From Lentinus brumalis (taxonomy: Eukaryota; Basidiomycota; Agaricomycetes; Polyporales; Polyporaceae): a DNA stretch of 64,000 nucleotides. The position numbers and the translations under genes are program-made. The notes under the pieces are model-generated. The model was not told where the DNA came from. It saw nothing but the letters and a program-made list of their open reading frames with translations, and did no database searches. The stretch is taken from positions 806,001 to 870,000 of the forward strand of contig MARA01000015.1 in assembly GCA_001792895.1 (NCBI GenBank). The letters are read 5' to 3'. Below are positions 1 through 11,608 of the stretch, one piece after another. The stretch's first letter is position 1. The number at the start of each line of letters is the position of its first letter.

Positions 1-871
1 ATCACCGGGTGTTCAGGGATACGGAAGAATCAAGCACATACCCGGACACGGAGCACACAAGTATTGAGCGTGAGTCGCGAGATCTAGCCTGAGAACAGAC
101 ACCAGGAACATAAGGAAGAGGGCGACGCAGAAACGGCGACGTGGAGCCAGAGCCAGAGCAGGCAGGAAGATGAACGAGAACAAGGGAGGACGACGAATGG
201 ACGACGAGGGGCACTGATATATATAAGTGGACGTCGGAGTTTCCCGGAAAGCAGGTGCTGATGACGTCATGTCTTCACTTTGCTGCGCATCTCCGCTCCC
301 ACAGACTCTTAGAGGCTCTCCTGCGCACAAGTCCTTACTTATCCTCGAGCTCCCTAGCTTCAGCTATCCCAACGATGCCGACTCACACTCAGGGACTGCT
401 ATGATCTTTGCCAACGGTGGACGGGGTAAATGAGAGAACTCGAGCGAGAGCCTGTGCAGCGCAGGGCATAGTGGAGAGGGCCAGGGCAGACAGGTCGATG
501 TCGCTGCGCGGCGGTCCGAGGCGTTGCGGGAGCTGGATGGCGTCGACGAGTCTGGCGGGGCGCGGTAGTACGGTAGACGGGGTGAAGACGCGTTGTTGGT
601 GCTCGTAGGGGTACGGAAGTGCGAACATCCATATGTGGAGACGTTCCAGGACCTGTCCCTCGGGTCTTATTCTGCCTGCTTGAACGACCGTTCGAGATCC
701 TTGTAGGACAGACGTCTGTTCATGGATTCATAAGAGTGACAATAAATGACGCTACGTTTATTCGTCTGTGTGCATTAGTGACTTATGTCGGCATATGATC
801 ACAAATAAGATAGGGCCCTCTCGAATTTGCACTCACATGTTCATTTGGTAGCACTAATTGTCCGCACTATG
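1..871. other. Left edge, no confident gene
   Basis: A minus-strand frame of about 80 codons (389-628) beginning MFALPYPYEHQQRV has protein-like composition and might be an exon of a neighbouring gene. I recognise no family, and it carries none of the kinase C-lobe motifs that would link it to the FunK1 gene next door. The rest shows no convincing gene. Confidence 0.3.
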
Positions 872-3040
872 TCACTTGATAGCTGAGTAGCAGCTGATGT
901 TGGTCATCTTGTACTCATTAGCGCAAATTTGCAGGGGAGGTTTTTCCTGATGGATAACATGAGCCGGAGATGACAAGACGGAGATATAAGGTCATGAACG
1001 TACTGATCGCACAGCCTGGGTCGGGTTGCTGTCTTGGAGTTGCTGCAGCGTCTTAGCGAGATCCCAGTCACAAAGCAGACCGATGCAATCGTCTCCGAAA
1101 CCCACGATCAAGATGTTGTTCAGGCTGATATCCCTATGAAGAACTTTCCTCTGGTATGCGCGCTGATGTCCTAACAGTGTGCATTTGGTTGAAGCAATCT
1201 TGGTGAGGATGCGTCACATACCTTGGAGAGCCCCATATATGCCTCGACCCAATTCGTAGACATGTTCGAAGTCCTTGAGACGACGGCCGATCTCCTTGAT
1301 GACGATGCGACTATGCACACGCCCAGGCCTCGGGGTCTCGTCGTCCGCGTACTTCTGCGTGTGCGTGCGCTGAACGGACTCGCCGTTCCCTGTGACAATG
1401 CTGACGTCGCCACCCCCAAGTACAGTCGGAATGTGAGTGACTTCAACAGACTGCGACTCTTGGCCACTCCACAGTTGATGGTAGATCTCCAGCTCCGAAT
1501 GGAGACGATCTGACTCCGTTCGCCAGCTATCCTTCACGAAGACCGGGCGATCGGCGTCCAAGTCCCAGCCTACAAAGCCACGTGTGCCGCGGCCCATCAT
1601 GGACAGGCTGGAAAAGAGAGGACGTCCAACAAGAATGCGGTGTGTCTCCACAGGATCGTCCGGTCGGACCGCTCGTCCGTCCGGTGACCAAGGTGACTTG
1701 ATCGACAAGCAGTATATGGGCCAACCTTTCGTTGCAGCCTTCTCGAGCCCGGCGACCGCGACTGGATCAAAGTCGTTTTTCCGGGTTTTATGCAGGTCAC
1801 GAAACAGTGTCGTGCAAGACTCGCAGGCAAGTTTGGCGGTTGGGTCATGACCACGAAGCTCCCGAGGGATGGGCATGCCGTTGCGATGCACGTGAAAGAG
1901 TCTGTAGAAGAAATTGCCGAGTATCCTGGAACTGGGGATGTAGTCGAACGCCTGGGATACTACAGCACCATTTCGATCGAACCTGATGAATGCTGCCTTA
2001 TTCCGGACGATGGCGATTGCGAAGAGGAAGCACCGATGTTGGCGACGGAAAACCTCCAGATCGTACTCCGCAAGCTGTCCACGGCTCTGCACCCGTTTTT
2101 CCGCCGTGGATAGCTCACCATTCGGGGCGTAGAAGGGGAACGAAGCGTCAGAGCTCTTGATCTCCATGACTACTTCCGCGAACACCCAAGCCATGCGTGA
2201 GCTGCGTGTGGCCTCCTTCGGGACATCGGAAGTCTCGCCTGATGCGGGCTGCGCGTCGGTTGGTCGTTGCGGGTCTGGCTGCGCGTTGGTGACTGGAACA
2301 TGTCCAGAAGAAGAGCCCGAGGGAAGCGGACCTGAAGGGACAGTGGCAGATGCAGGGGTGGTAACAGGACCAAAGACGTCCGTAGCATCAGCGGAAGCGG
2401 CTTTCTTGCCCTTCGGCTTCGGCTTCGGCTTCGGCTCGTACGCAGCTCTAGCAGCCTTGGTCTTCGGAACGATGACCATATCGGGCTTCAACGGGTTGTA
2501 GTCTTGACTTCCGGGTGACCCGGGAGCGGATGTGTCGGCCTTGGAGTCGGTGGCGATAGTAGTGAACAACTCAGTGCAACCTATCTCTCCTAGGATGCCG
2601 TTAAAACCCTTCTCCTGAAGTGTCGTCAGAATCAGAAGCGTCGAGCAACATTAAGAGCTTACCAAACCCGGATACATCATCCGCTCAGTCGCCATATCGA
2701 CGACGAACGAAGGAAACTGGATGCTATCCGGAGCGTCCTCTTCTCCCGGGAGGCAATGAAGCATCCAATAGTTGAGCGGGAGGATAAGCCAGAACATCTC
2801 CTGGTCGAGGAGCTGGCGTTTCCTCTTCAGCAGCTCCTCGGCGGTAGCGATGATGGGCTGTTGCAGTGACTCAACACTAGATCGCTTAGCTGACACCGGG
2901 GTGTGTCCAAGCTGCTCCCCGGGTTGAGCCTGACGAGGTGCGGTAGAGGCGTCAGGAGCGAGCGGGGTGTGTCCAATTTGTTCCCCAGGTTGAGCCTGGC
3001 GATGTGCGTTAGAGGCGTCAGGAGTGAGTCTGGTAGTCAT
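872..3040 (-). CDS. FunK1-type fungal protein kinase, truncated after the catalytic loop
   Basis: The predicted protein has about 670 residues in four exons: 3040-2663, 2614-1222, 1170-1004 and 946-872, with introns of 48, 51 and 57 bp. The N-terminal 45 residues hold two copies of a roughly 20-residue Ala/Pro/Gln unit (RQAQPGEQ...GHTP). A Lys/Pro/Ser-rich linker follows (about residues 145-265), then the fungal-type kinase fold. Visible motifs are the FVKDSWR strand with the candidate ATP-binding lysine, the SELEIYHQLW helix, the catalytic HRDISLNNIL and the CDWDLAK in place of DFG. FunK1 kinases are an expanded agaricomycete family of mostly unknown function. After DWD the model continues only about 40 residues to a stop, and I cannot find the usual GTW-F-M-S activation segment or C-lobe downstream. 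It is therefore either truncated or the 3' exons are unreadable. The family call is firm; the 3' end is not. Confidence 0.72.
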
Positions 3041-4540
3041 GGGTAAGCGGGAAGAGGCAATGAAGATGCGTATGTCGAGGTGAGGGAATGAACGTACGAG
3101 TTATGAAGCCCTTATATACCAAAATCCCGCCTAAATGTACTTGGCGTTGTGCCGGGTTGAGGGACTTCCCTGAAAGACATTCAGTATGGTATATCAGGGT
3201 CCATCGATGGGGTCCGTCGACTCACTGTATTGATATCGCTGCGATGCGACTAGAAGAGAGCTGCGTTGCAGATGGAAGTGGTGAGTGGGAGAGACGTGTC
3301 GTGCGGTGCAGCACACTTCTGCCGTGCGGCGCTTACTGTCATGCCACTTATGGCAAGTGTTGTGGTTCGAGCGGTGCGTGCGTTCGCATGTTTCGTCCTC
3401 CGCCATCTCTTTTCCCGATGGATTGGAAATAATGAGGTAGCTTCCGACAATAGTCGAAACTCTTCGGCACACATGCTGCCGGAACACAATAGCTCCCCTC
3501 GCCAGAAGCCTCAAGAAGCATCCCACATTCACTGAGTTTACAATAGAACGAGCCAGAGTGGTAATATTGCAAGCCCTTGGCAGGCCTAACCCACCGCGCA
3601 CAGTCAAGATCATCACGTCTTCTAGCTCGTCGAACAACCTCGAAACGCTACCGGCACACTGCATGCCAGCGGCAGGCACTAGAGCCGCTCCACGTCTCAT
3701 ACCGCCTCTTGTGAGGAGATGTCTGCTGCAGCGAGAGTGGCATTGGGTTCACGGCTTGGCAACGCTGAGTTGCTTCTCCGCAGCGTACTAGGATGCTTGC
3801 CACTAAAGCCAGCGAGCCATCATGGAGTTGGATCATGATCGCAATCGATCTGCGTCTTCCAGATTCAGTCAAAGCACATAGTGTCCTATCACAGGCTCAG
3901 CTACTTACTCTCTCCGTGGCGGAAGAGCATTCGGGCCGAAGACTTGGAGCTGCCAAAGACCAAGTCTAGAAGCTGGCTGCTGCGCAATGTTGATGCATTT
4001 GCAGAACGAAGGGCCTCCTCATATGCATGTCAGTCATCCGCTTGTCGGTCATCCACTTGTATTCAGCGGAGTACCGCCGTCTCGCCGCTGGAAGACCACA
4101 GATGCGAGCTCGGAGCCAAGAGCCAATTACGTGCTTATTATGGGGGGTGGTACGGGCCATTGCCCACCGTGAGTGCGGTGCACACTGCAGATGGTAATGT
4201 GGGAGAGATTGGGAGAGACATAGGAGTCGGACGTGACCTGACGTATTGCGCGCTACGATATCCTTATAAGGCGCTTTTGATGGGGCCGCTGCCAAATAGG
4301 AGCAAATCAAACCGGACTGCAGGAGTGTAAGTAATTTGGAGAACGAGGTACTTACGACGCGCCTGACTCCAGCTGCAATCCGCTTGCTTCATTTGATCAC
4401 ATGAAGACTGTCTTGCACTTCTCCGGTCGCCCCTCAAATGGGCTCGAACTGATTTGTCGACATGAGTCCGAGGCAGAAAGGGGTGTCTCAGGTCTCTTCT
4501 TGAACTCTCACTATCTGGACGGCAACCGCTATCGCCAGCG
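3041..4540. other. Intergenic, 1.5 kb, nothing recognised
   Basis: It lies between the divergent FunK1 gene and the first MYND gene and so holds both promoters. Several open frames exist (for example 3194-3700 minus and 3881-4330 plus), but their composition is not protein-like and I see no domain motif. Confidence 0.4.
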
Positions 4541-4585
4541 ATAGACAGAATCACCCGAACCGAAACACTGCAAGTTCTCAGGTCT

Positions 4586-5903
4586 ATGAGAGTGGAGATA
4601 CCTGAGGACACGAAACTCTCGGACGAGAACCTGGAGAAACGCCTTCGCGACGCCCTGAACGCCGCCCAGCAGAAGGAGCACCTTTCTTCTCTGCTCGACT
4701 TCGACACGCTCGCGCCATGGCCTGTCCCGCGCGAAGGAGTGGCCGACTCGAACGCAAAGTCTGTGCTCGTGGCCGTCACTAGGGGTGGCTGAGGAGGCGA
4801 TGAACCATGCGCGGAACAGTCGGACACCGGAGTTGTACATCGATCCGTTCATCGACCTGCGCCAGACCGTCATGTCGATCGCGAACTTGATTGACCAGGG
4901 CATAAAGTGGTGCATCGTTCAGGACAACCAGCGGGAGCAGTGGGCGATCAACCTCCGAGTGCGTCTCCTTATTCCCTCTCACAACTCCCCTACATTGCGG
5001 CATTCTAGTTCACATCTATCCTCGAAGTGGACAAGAGGACCTCCGCCATCGTCGTTCTCTACCGCGCGTTCGAACGCTCGACCGCCGTGGAGGGCATGCG
5101 ATGGGTCCATGCGCAGTCAGAGACGAACTCTGCGCCGTCTTGCCGCGGCGTGCTCGACATCAAGGCGACACCGCTCGAGCAGAAGCTGTTGATGATGCTC
5201 CTCAAGATGAACCGTTCCCTGGTCCCCACCAACTTCAACGTCGACCGGCACGCGACCGAGACTGGCTACGAAGTCTCCGTGCTCCTCCCTCTCGGCCCGC
5301 TTGACTTGGCCGCCATGACAAAGCTGAGCCACAACTTGGGCTGTGCCGTCTGTGGCGAACGGGCGACGAGTCGGTGCGCCCAGTGCCAGTCGGTCTCGTA
5401 CTGTGGCGCAGGTGCGTATGCCGCGACGTGGATCCTGTTGACTACTGACACGCCACGCAGCCTGTCAGCGCGCGAACTGGCCGCAACACAAGCTGGACTG
5501 CCGACAGCTCAAGGGCGGTCGCTGGCATACGCTGCTCATGCACAACGGCCTGCAAGGCATGGACAACATCTATATGACGACTGTGAACAGGTTTCACAAC
5601 GACTTCGATGCCGCCAGCCGAGCGCGCAAGATCGACCCCAATGCCGTGCCGCCGAACGTCTGGGGCGACAGGGTGTTTATTGTCAAGCTCCAGGTTGACG
5701 TGGTCCCGGGCCAATATCCCTATATGATGATCTATGACCACAAACACTCCTTCGAAGTCTTCCTGCGCAGCGAAGAGGACGTGGAGCTGTTCGCGACCTT
5801 CGTGGGGGAGATGCGGGGTGAGCGCGGTGGACATGGAGGCATCAAGATGTATCGGTGGGCACGGCGGACGGGCGACTGGGAGCTGAGCGTATGTCTCGAC
5901 TGA
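4586..5903 (+). pseudogene. MYND zinc-finger gene, copy 1, frame broken near residue 65
   Basis: It is the tandem paralogue of the gene at 6852-8297. Exons are about 4586-4958, 5009-5411 and 5461-5903. Once the last intron is removed the MYND finger is complete: C-x2-C-x7-C-x2-C-x5-C-x3-C-x7-H-x3-C (CAVC...CAQC...YCGAACQ...HKLDC). The C-terminal domain ends with KMYRWARRTGDW, shared with copy 2. MYND fingers usually mediate protein-protein contacts; no methyltransferase motif is visible. In the run at 4781-4791 the frame jumps from ...VTRG to ...VAEEAMNHARN. Copy 2 has RGNIGEAAHNYAR there, which suggests about 5 bases are missing. Similarity to copy 2 continues upstream of 4586 (VL-R/K-SM) without a good ATG, so the original start may also be lost. 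It could be a decayed duplicate or carry a sequence error. Confidence 0.7.
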
Positions 5904-6126
5904 GTGCCACCGCCGACGGACACGAACTGGTGAGATCATGCACCGTATGAGACGTTGCATTACTTCTGTCTTCTCTACCGCATGTGGTGTTCTTTAGAAT
6001 ATTACGGGAATGCGATTTGCAGCCGGATCTCAGTCCATGGGTGATGTACTTACTGGGTACGTGTAGCGCTGAGCGCTCGTCCGAAATCCCTTTGTTTCCT
6101 CCCGCCAGAAGCTCGCTACGCTGGTA
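5904..6126. other. Spacer downstream of MYND copy 1
   Basis: A short AT-richer spacer between copy 1 and the inverted-repeat element. No gene seen. Confidence 0.35.
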
Positions 6127-6695
6127 CAGCTATTTCCATAACAAGTGGCCGCCCAACTCCGACAGACGCACGTACACTTTTGACGCAAATAATTCAAGAA
6201 ATTCAGGAAATTCATGCGAGCCCAGTCTATGTCTCCGTAGGCCCTAAAATCAACGTGGTAGGGTTGCCCAAGGTACGTCCAGTCTGCCTGAGCAATTTGA
6301 GGGCCCGGTAAGCGTACTGTAGTGAGATGGATGCACCAGGTCGTCGATGGCTCTCAGAGCATCCTACTTGAGCACTACGGTCGCATGCGACCTTTAATTT
6401 ACTTCTATGACAGCGGTGTCTATTCTTGTTGCAGATTCAGTGCCTTTTGTGCCCCTCCGGCATGAAAGTCTCACTGTAAATGCTCGCCGTCATCCACAGA
6501 TATAAGCGCCCGATGACGGGAGCGCTGCGTCGTCCCATTGCTGGGGTATCTATGTCTTGCGGACACTCACAAACTCACAGGAATACTAGAAGGACCTATA
6601 CGAGCTCACATACATGCGTCGCTGGGCTCAGGAGGCACCCGCAATAAATGTGCAGTGCGCAAGTGGCGCGCGGCCACTTGTTTTGGAAATAGCTG
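6127..6695. mobile_element. Candidate MITE with 26-bp terminal inverted repeats and TA flanks
   Basis: Positions 6127-6152 (CAGCTATTTCC...) and 6670-6695 (...GGAAATAGCTG) are inverted repeats matching at 25 of 26 positions. Both ends are flanked by TA (6125-6126 and 6696-6697), the target duplication expected for Tc1/mariner-type elements. The 569-bp element encodes no recognisable protein, so it would be non-autonomous. It lies about 155 bp upstream of the second MYND gene, in its promoter region. The mismatch and the single visible copy keep confidence moderate. Confidence 0.6.
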
Positions 6696-6851
6696 TAACC
6701 GCGGCCACATGGATGCTGCATGTCTGATCTTTGTGAGAGGCTCAAAGAGCTTGGAAGAGCCTTTTGGGGCTATAATATACTGGCTTAACATCATCTGGCT
6801 CGCTGGAAAGCCTCTGTTCTCCTCTCGTCATTCGCGCGTACGCCGCTAGTC

Positions 6852-8297
6852 ATGCACACCATGGGCCTGTTACGATCTGAAATGATCTCCGTGCTCAAAT
6901 CTATGGGCTTGGAACTGCCCGCGGACACCAAGCTCTCCGACGAGACCCTCGACAAATGCCTCCGGGACGCGTTGAACGCGGCCCAGCAGAAGGACGGCCT
7001 GCCCACCTCGCTCAATCTTCAGTCCCTATCTCCATGGCCCACGTCGAAATCCGCCCACTCAAAGGCGAAGACGCGACCTCTTTCGGACGCCGTACAGAGA
7101 GGCAACATTGGCGAGGCAGCCCACAACTATGCACGGAAGAGCAGGGTGCCCGAGCTCTATGTCGATCCTTTCATAGACCTGCGCCAGACGATCATGGGCT
7201 TCGCGCACTTCATTGACCAGGGAGTGACGAGGTGCGTCATCCAAGACCAGGAGAAGGAGAACTACGCGATCAATGTCCGGGTGCGTCGTGATATCTTTCC
7301 TTTCGTCTTGCGCTTTCTAACGATTCCTGTCGCTCTCTCAGGTCATCTCCGTGCTCGAGGTGGACGAGAAGACCCCCGCTATCGTCGTGCTCTATCGCTC
7401 GTTCGACAAGTCGACTGCCATGGAAGGCGCAGAGTGGGTATGCCTGCAGACTGAACCGGACTCGTCACCCGTCCCGAGTGGCTCGATCATCAATATCACC
7501 GCGACGCCGCTCGAGCAGAAGCGCTCTTGCTGAAGCTCCTCAAGCTGAACCAGCATTTCATCCCCGAGGACTTTGACGTCAAGAGGCACCCGACTGAGGC
7601 CGGTTTCCGCCTGTCGGTCTTGTTCCCGATTGGCCCGCTTGACTTTGCAGCGCGTACAAAGCTCAGCCATAACATGGGTTGCGGCGTCTGTGGTCGGAGG
7701 GCGACGAGTCGCTGCGGGCAATGCCAGTCCGTCTCATACTGCAGTGCCAGTTCGTCACAACCTTCATCATCTACACGCACTTCTGATCTCACGCGCACCT
7801 CTCGTGCAGAATGCCAACGCGTGGACTGGTCCACGCACAAGACAACGTGCCGGCAGCTGAAAGGCGGCCGCTGGTGCCCCGTCCGCATCCGCGCAGGCCT
7901 CCCCGGACTCACCGAGAACGCCCATATGATGTTGCTGAACCGCTACACGCGCGTTGCCGCCGACGCAGCAGCGCCCGTGCACAAGATCAACCCGAACGAC
8001 CCTCCGCCGAACGTCTGGGGTGAGCGGGCCTTCATTGTCAAGCTCCAGCTCAACCTTGTCTCCGACCGCCCGGGCGAGCCGCCGCACATGATGGTGTACG
8101 ACCGCAAACGATCGTTTCAGGTCTTCGTGCTGAGCGAGGACGACCCGGACGTGTTCCTTGCTCTCCTGGAGGAGATAGCGGGCCCGCGCGGAGGGTACCG
8201 GGGCGCAAAGATGTATCGGTGGGCGAGGCGGACAGGAGACTGGGGATTGAGTATATGCCTCGACCGAGTTCCTGCAGCGGCGGACACGAATTGGTGA
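6852..8297 (+). pseudogene. MYND zinc-finger gene, copy 2, one base short at about 7521
   Basis: Exons 6852-7280, 7342-7749 and 7810-8297 are split by 60-61 bp introns at the same sites as in copy 1. The start MHTMGLLRSEM is followed by the shared N-terminal domain (ELPADTKLSDETL; VPELYVDPFIDLRQT). A complete MYND finger spans the second intron: CGVC...CGQC...YC...CQRVDW...HKTTC. The C-terminal domain ends KMYRWARRTGDWGLSICLD. At 7511-7530 the frame reads EQKRSC-stop, whereas one extra base gives EQKALLLKLLKLNQ, which aligns with copy 1 (EQKLLMMLLKMN). Exon lengths sum to 1325, one short of a multiple of three, consistent with a single missing base. It is either a recent pseudogene or a base-calling error; with the base restored it would encode about 441 residues. 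Confidence 0.75.
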
Positions 8298-8461
8298 GGT
8301 CGGAGTCGGTCGTCGCGCAATGTGTACATAGGACTTTCTCGTCTTATAGCACTACAACAGTCTCGTGGCCAGACCTTCAGGAGCGCTCGTATATGGTGCA
8401 TAGTACATACATACGCCTCGAGGCTCGACTCGTAGGTTGCAGATTGGTACCACAAAATGGT

Positions 8462-8466
8462 AAAAA
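8462..8466 (-). terminator. Pol III oligo-T terminator of tRNA-Gln
   Basis: Five consecutive T on the minus strand, about 20 bp past the tRNA 3' end, match the standard RNA polymerase III stop. Confidence 0.75.
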
Positions 8467-8486
8467 CAATGAGGAAGATATTGTCA

Positions 8487-8575
8487 AGGCACTACCAGGG
8501 ATCGAACCTGGGTCTTGGGAAGGTGTTGTTCAAGCTCATCAGAATCCCAAGTGATAACCACTACACTATAGCGCC
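8487..8575 (-). tRNA. tRNA-Gln (anticodon CUG) with a 17-nt intron
   Basis: The minus strand folds into a full cloverleaf. The acceptor stem GGCGCTA pairs with TAGTGCC (one G-U), a D arm follows, and the anticodon stem TGGGA pairs with TCCCA. The loop is TTCTGA-[intron]-T, with anticodon CTG at 8542-8540. The T arm CCAGG-TTCGATC-CCTGG contains the B box GGTTCGATCCC. The intron at 8538-8522 lies one base 3' of the anticodon, the canonical eukaryotic position. The base after the acceptor stem is T, as usual for eukaryotic tRNA-Gln. A run of five T on the transcribed strand (8466-8462) is a Pol III terminator about 20 bp downstream. Confidence 0.93.
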
Positions 8576-8989
8576 GCATTATATTGGGGTGCTAGCGTGC
8601 TATATCATGTACTGTTTCAGTAAGTCCATTTGCTGCATTTGGGGGCAGACTCGCGCCCGGACCTCGCTATACTTATCGACGTGGTGATGAGGCCTTGAGG
8701 CTGGCTCTCCGACTTCGAGATATACTGGTGGGGGCCTTGTGGGGGCCCGCTGATATGCGGAGTGTGCAGTGTGCATGTCGCGAAGGATGTGATGGAAGGA
8801 ACGCTGAAAGAGACTACTACTTACTTACACAACGGTTGAGAGCGTGCTGCGTTATTCACGCCCAGGAATTTAAACATCCAGTCGGTGGAATGAACGGTTG
8901 ATCGTAGTCACTTATAATACAACTAGTACGTTCCCAGCGTAGATGACAGGGATATCGTAGACATAGATGTCGAGTACACCCGGTTCTAC
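8576..8989. other. Spacer upstream of tRNA-Gln and downstream of the AAA gene
   Basis: About 410 bp with no convincing reading frame. The AAA gene ends at 8990 and the tRNA is transcribed away from it on the same strand. Confidence 0.4.
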
Positions 8990-11608
8990 TTATTTTCTGT
9001 CCAGCGCCGCAAACTCCGCTGTGAACTCCTCCATAGCATCCAACGTCTCCGCCAAATGCACGACGCCAAGAGGCTCGCCGCGACTGTAGGCAAGCGACTT
9101 CGCCGTACGGCATGCATTCTTGATCTGCCGGCCGTTGATCTCGCGCTTCGCAAGCTCCTGGATTTGCTCTTCCCCGACATCGCTGTCCGACACCCCGGCC
9201 TTGCGGAGGAACGCCCGCCAGACCTGTGCCTTGGCGGACGTGGTGAGCTCGCCGAAGTGCAAGGCGACATGGATACGGGAGAGGAAGGCCTCGTCGAATG
9301 CGGTGATGCGGTTGGTGGTCAGGAAGAGGATGCCGCGGTAGTACTCGATGTGGCGCAAGCTAGAACGATATGTCAGCAAAGTTACATCGAGACACGGACG
9401 ATGAGGGAGAGGACATACAAGACAGCGACCATGGCGTTGCGCTCCAGGTCATGAAGCGACCGGCGCTCAAGGAAGACGTCGGCCTGTGTCGTATTGCAAG
9501 CTCAGCATCGCGTTTGCGAGATGAAATCGTGGTCAACCTTACTTCGTCAATGAGCACGATGGCTTTCCAGCTCGTGGCGATATCAAATACACGCTCGAGG
9601 GCGAGGTCCAACTCGGACGCCTTCGTGCCAAGGTCCCCACCACCGACGACGTACAGCGGGCGGTGGACGTGCTCGCTGGTCGCCTCCGCTGACAGCGTCT
9701 TGCCGACACCGGGTGGGCCGAAGAGGTTGATGATGAGACCTTGGCCTTTGCCCTGCACGAAGTCGTCGAACCCAAGGTCCGCGTTGTGGGCGTCGACGAG
9801 CGAACGGAGGAGGTTCTTCCGGTCTGCTGCGAGCACAAGGCCCTGGAATGCCTCCTCGTTCCACACGATGGGCTTGATGTTCTCAACGTTGAACTCCACT
9901 GTAAAGCAAGAAGTATGTCAGCAAGCCGATGACAGAATTCTCGACAAGGACGCACGCCAGATCTTGTCGGAGAGACTGAACCCATACACGATCGGCGAAG
10001 CGAGTATCAGTTCCTCCTCTGTCAGTGACACCTCGTCCACCGGGGCTTTGCGCTTGCTCCCGACGTCAAGTGTAGGCACGTTGTCAGTCGCGTTCTGGTT
10101 GCTGCTAGGAGGCAGGCCGCCTGTAACGACGTGCTGAGTGTTGGCGGTGCTCAAGACCGGCAGCTCGTAGTTCGGATTCAGCCTGATGAAGTTCCCTGCC
10201 GGCGACCGTTGTCAGTATGTGGACGCGGTGACGCGGCGGGTGACTAACCTCGGTCGACCATGATTCGGGAGTTCACCTGCAGGCCGCGGACGCGTCAGTA
10301 CACAGGACAAGAGCGCAGAACACCCGAAACGCACGTTATACTTTATGATCTTCTTTCGTCCATTCACAGAGATCGCGAACGCCGCCGTGCCCTCGTAATG
10401 GACATGGTGAATACCCTTGAACGACGCCCACTTCCGCCCGCGCTCGAGGAGAAGACTCTTCATCGCCTCGGGATTGGCGTGGTATTCGATGGGGTATGCT
10501 TCCAAAGTGTTGATCTTTTCGGTGCCCTTGAACGCCCCCAGCACGATTTTGCTCTGCACTCGCCCGAACGGTCTATCGCCCGCAGTCACGCCCTCACCAT
10601 GGCCGGCTATGATGCCAGGCGAAGCGGCCTGAGCCCTCAGGGCAGCGAGGCGGTCCCGGACAGAGCCCCTCTGTGTTCTCGTGTTCGCATTCAAGTTGGA
10701 GCTGGGATTCGCCGCGGACTCGCTGCGCCCCGGGTACGCGCCCTCCTCGGTCGAATCGACGCTCTCGCAGAGGAGAACGTACAGGGAGCACAAGCTGGTC
10801 TCGTACTTGCTCGCGGAGAGAAGCTGCAGCGCGCGGGGTTCGCCAGTGACAGGACACTCCGTGACGAGGATGGTACGGGGGACGAGGATAGCGTAGAGCA
10901 GGTCGAACGTGATCTCGCCGCTCGCCTTGAGGCTTGCAATCTTGGCGAGGGTGGAGCGGTAGTCCTTGCGGAGGTAGTCCATGAGCACGGTGAGGGTCGC
11001 GAGGACGTGTTCCTCCTCGGGCGTGCGCCCCTTGCTGCGGAGCGCCTTCTCGTACTGCTCGAATTGCGGGAAGAACGCGAGCAAGAGATGGGGGTCCAGC
11101 TGTACACGGATGGTAAGCCCGTCGGATCGCACGGTGAGCATCACGCGAAGCGCACCTCGAGCGGCTCGGCTGTCCAGGAGATCCCGGGAACAGTCCCCAC
11201 GACGTCCTTGCACGCCTTGAGCAAGTACGGGCTCTTCACGACGATCTGGAACGTGATATCGCCCGCACCGCCCGGCTTATCCGCAGTCCTGGGGTCGGGC
11301 AGCTTGCGCACGACGACGAAGCAGAAGTTCTGCCAGGGGTCGTTGTCCGTGCCGTTGCCGACGGGGCGCACGGCCTCCGCGACGACGCCCGAGCCCGTGT
11401 TCCTGTACTTCCAGCCTTTGGACCAGGTGCTCCAGAAGTGATCGACACGCTTGATCTTCAGGTTCGGGGAGGGAAGCGGGGCTTGCGGCTCCGCAGCGCC
11501 GCTGTCGAGGTCGTCTTTCTCGCGTTCGCCAACGTTAAGCAGTTGGCTGTTCTGGGAGTCCCGGGCCCTCTCTCGGTATCGGCGCATCTGGGTGAAGGGA
11601 AGTCGCAT
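8990..11608 (-). CDS. DUF7025-AAA ATPase
   Basis: Seven exons (11608-11156, 11099-10335, 10276-10249, 10195-9956, 9898-9543, 9483-9419, 9359-8990) join in frame to about 758 residues, with 53-59 bp introns. The N-terminal half is the DUF7025-type region (LDPHLLLAFFPQF, FDLLYAILVPRT, CPVTGEPRALQL). The C-terminal half is a single AAA module with Walker A GPPGVGKT, Walker B IVLIDEADVFLERR completed across a splice junction, sensor-like LFLTTNR and a downstream arginine in AFLSRIHVALHF. Family members are fungal AAA proteins related in the ATPase domain to Bcs1/katanin-type enzymes; their substrate is unknown to me. All catalytic motifs are present and no frame breaks were found. A further upstream start is possible, but MRLPFTQMRRY at 11608 is the first good ATG in this frame. 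Confidence 0.88.

Noticed and set aside
10260..11441. Plus-strand frame of 393 codons
   Set aside because: It is antisense to the DUF7025-AAA gene, which splices cleanly and has full family motifs.
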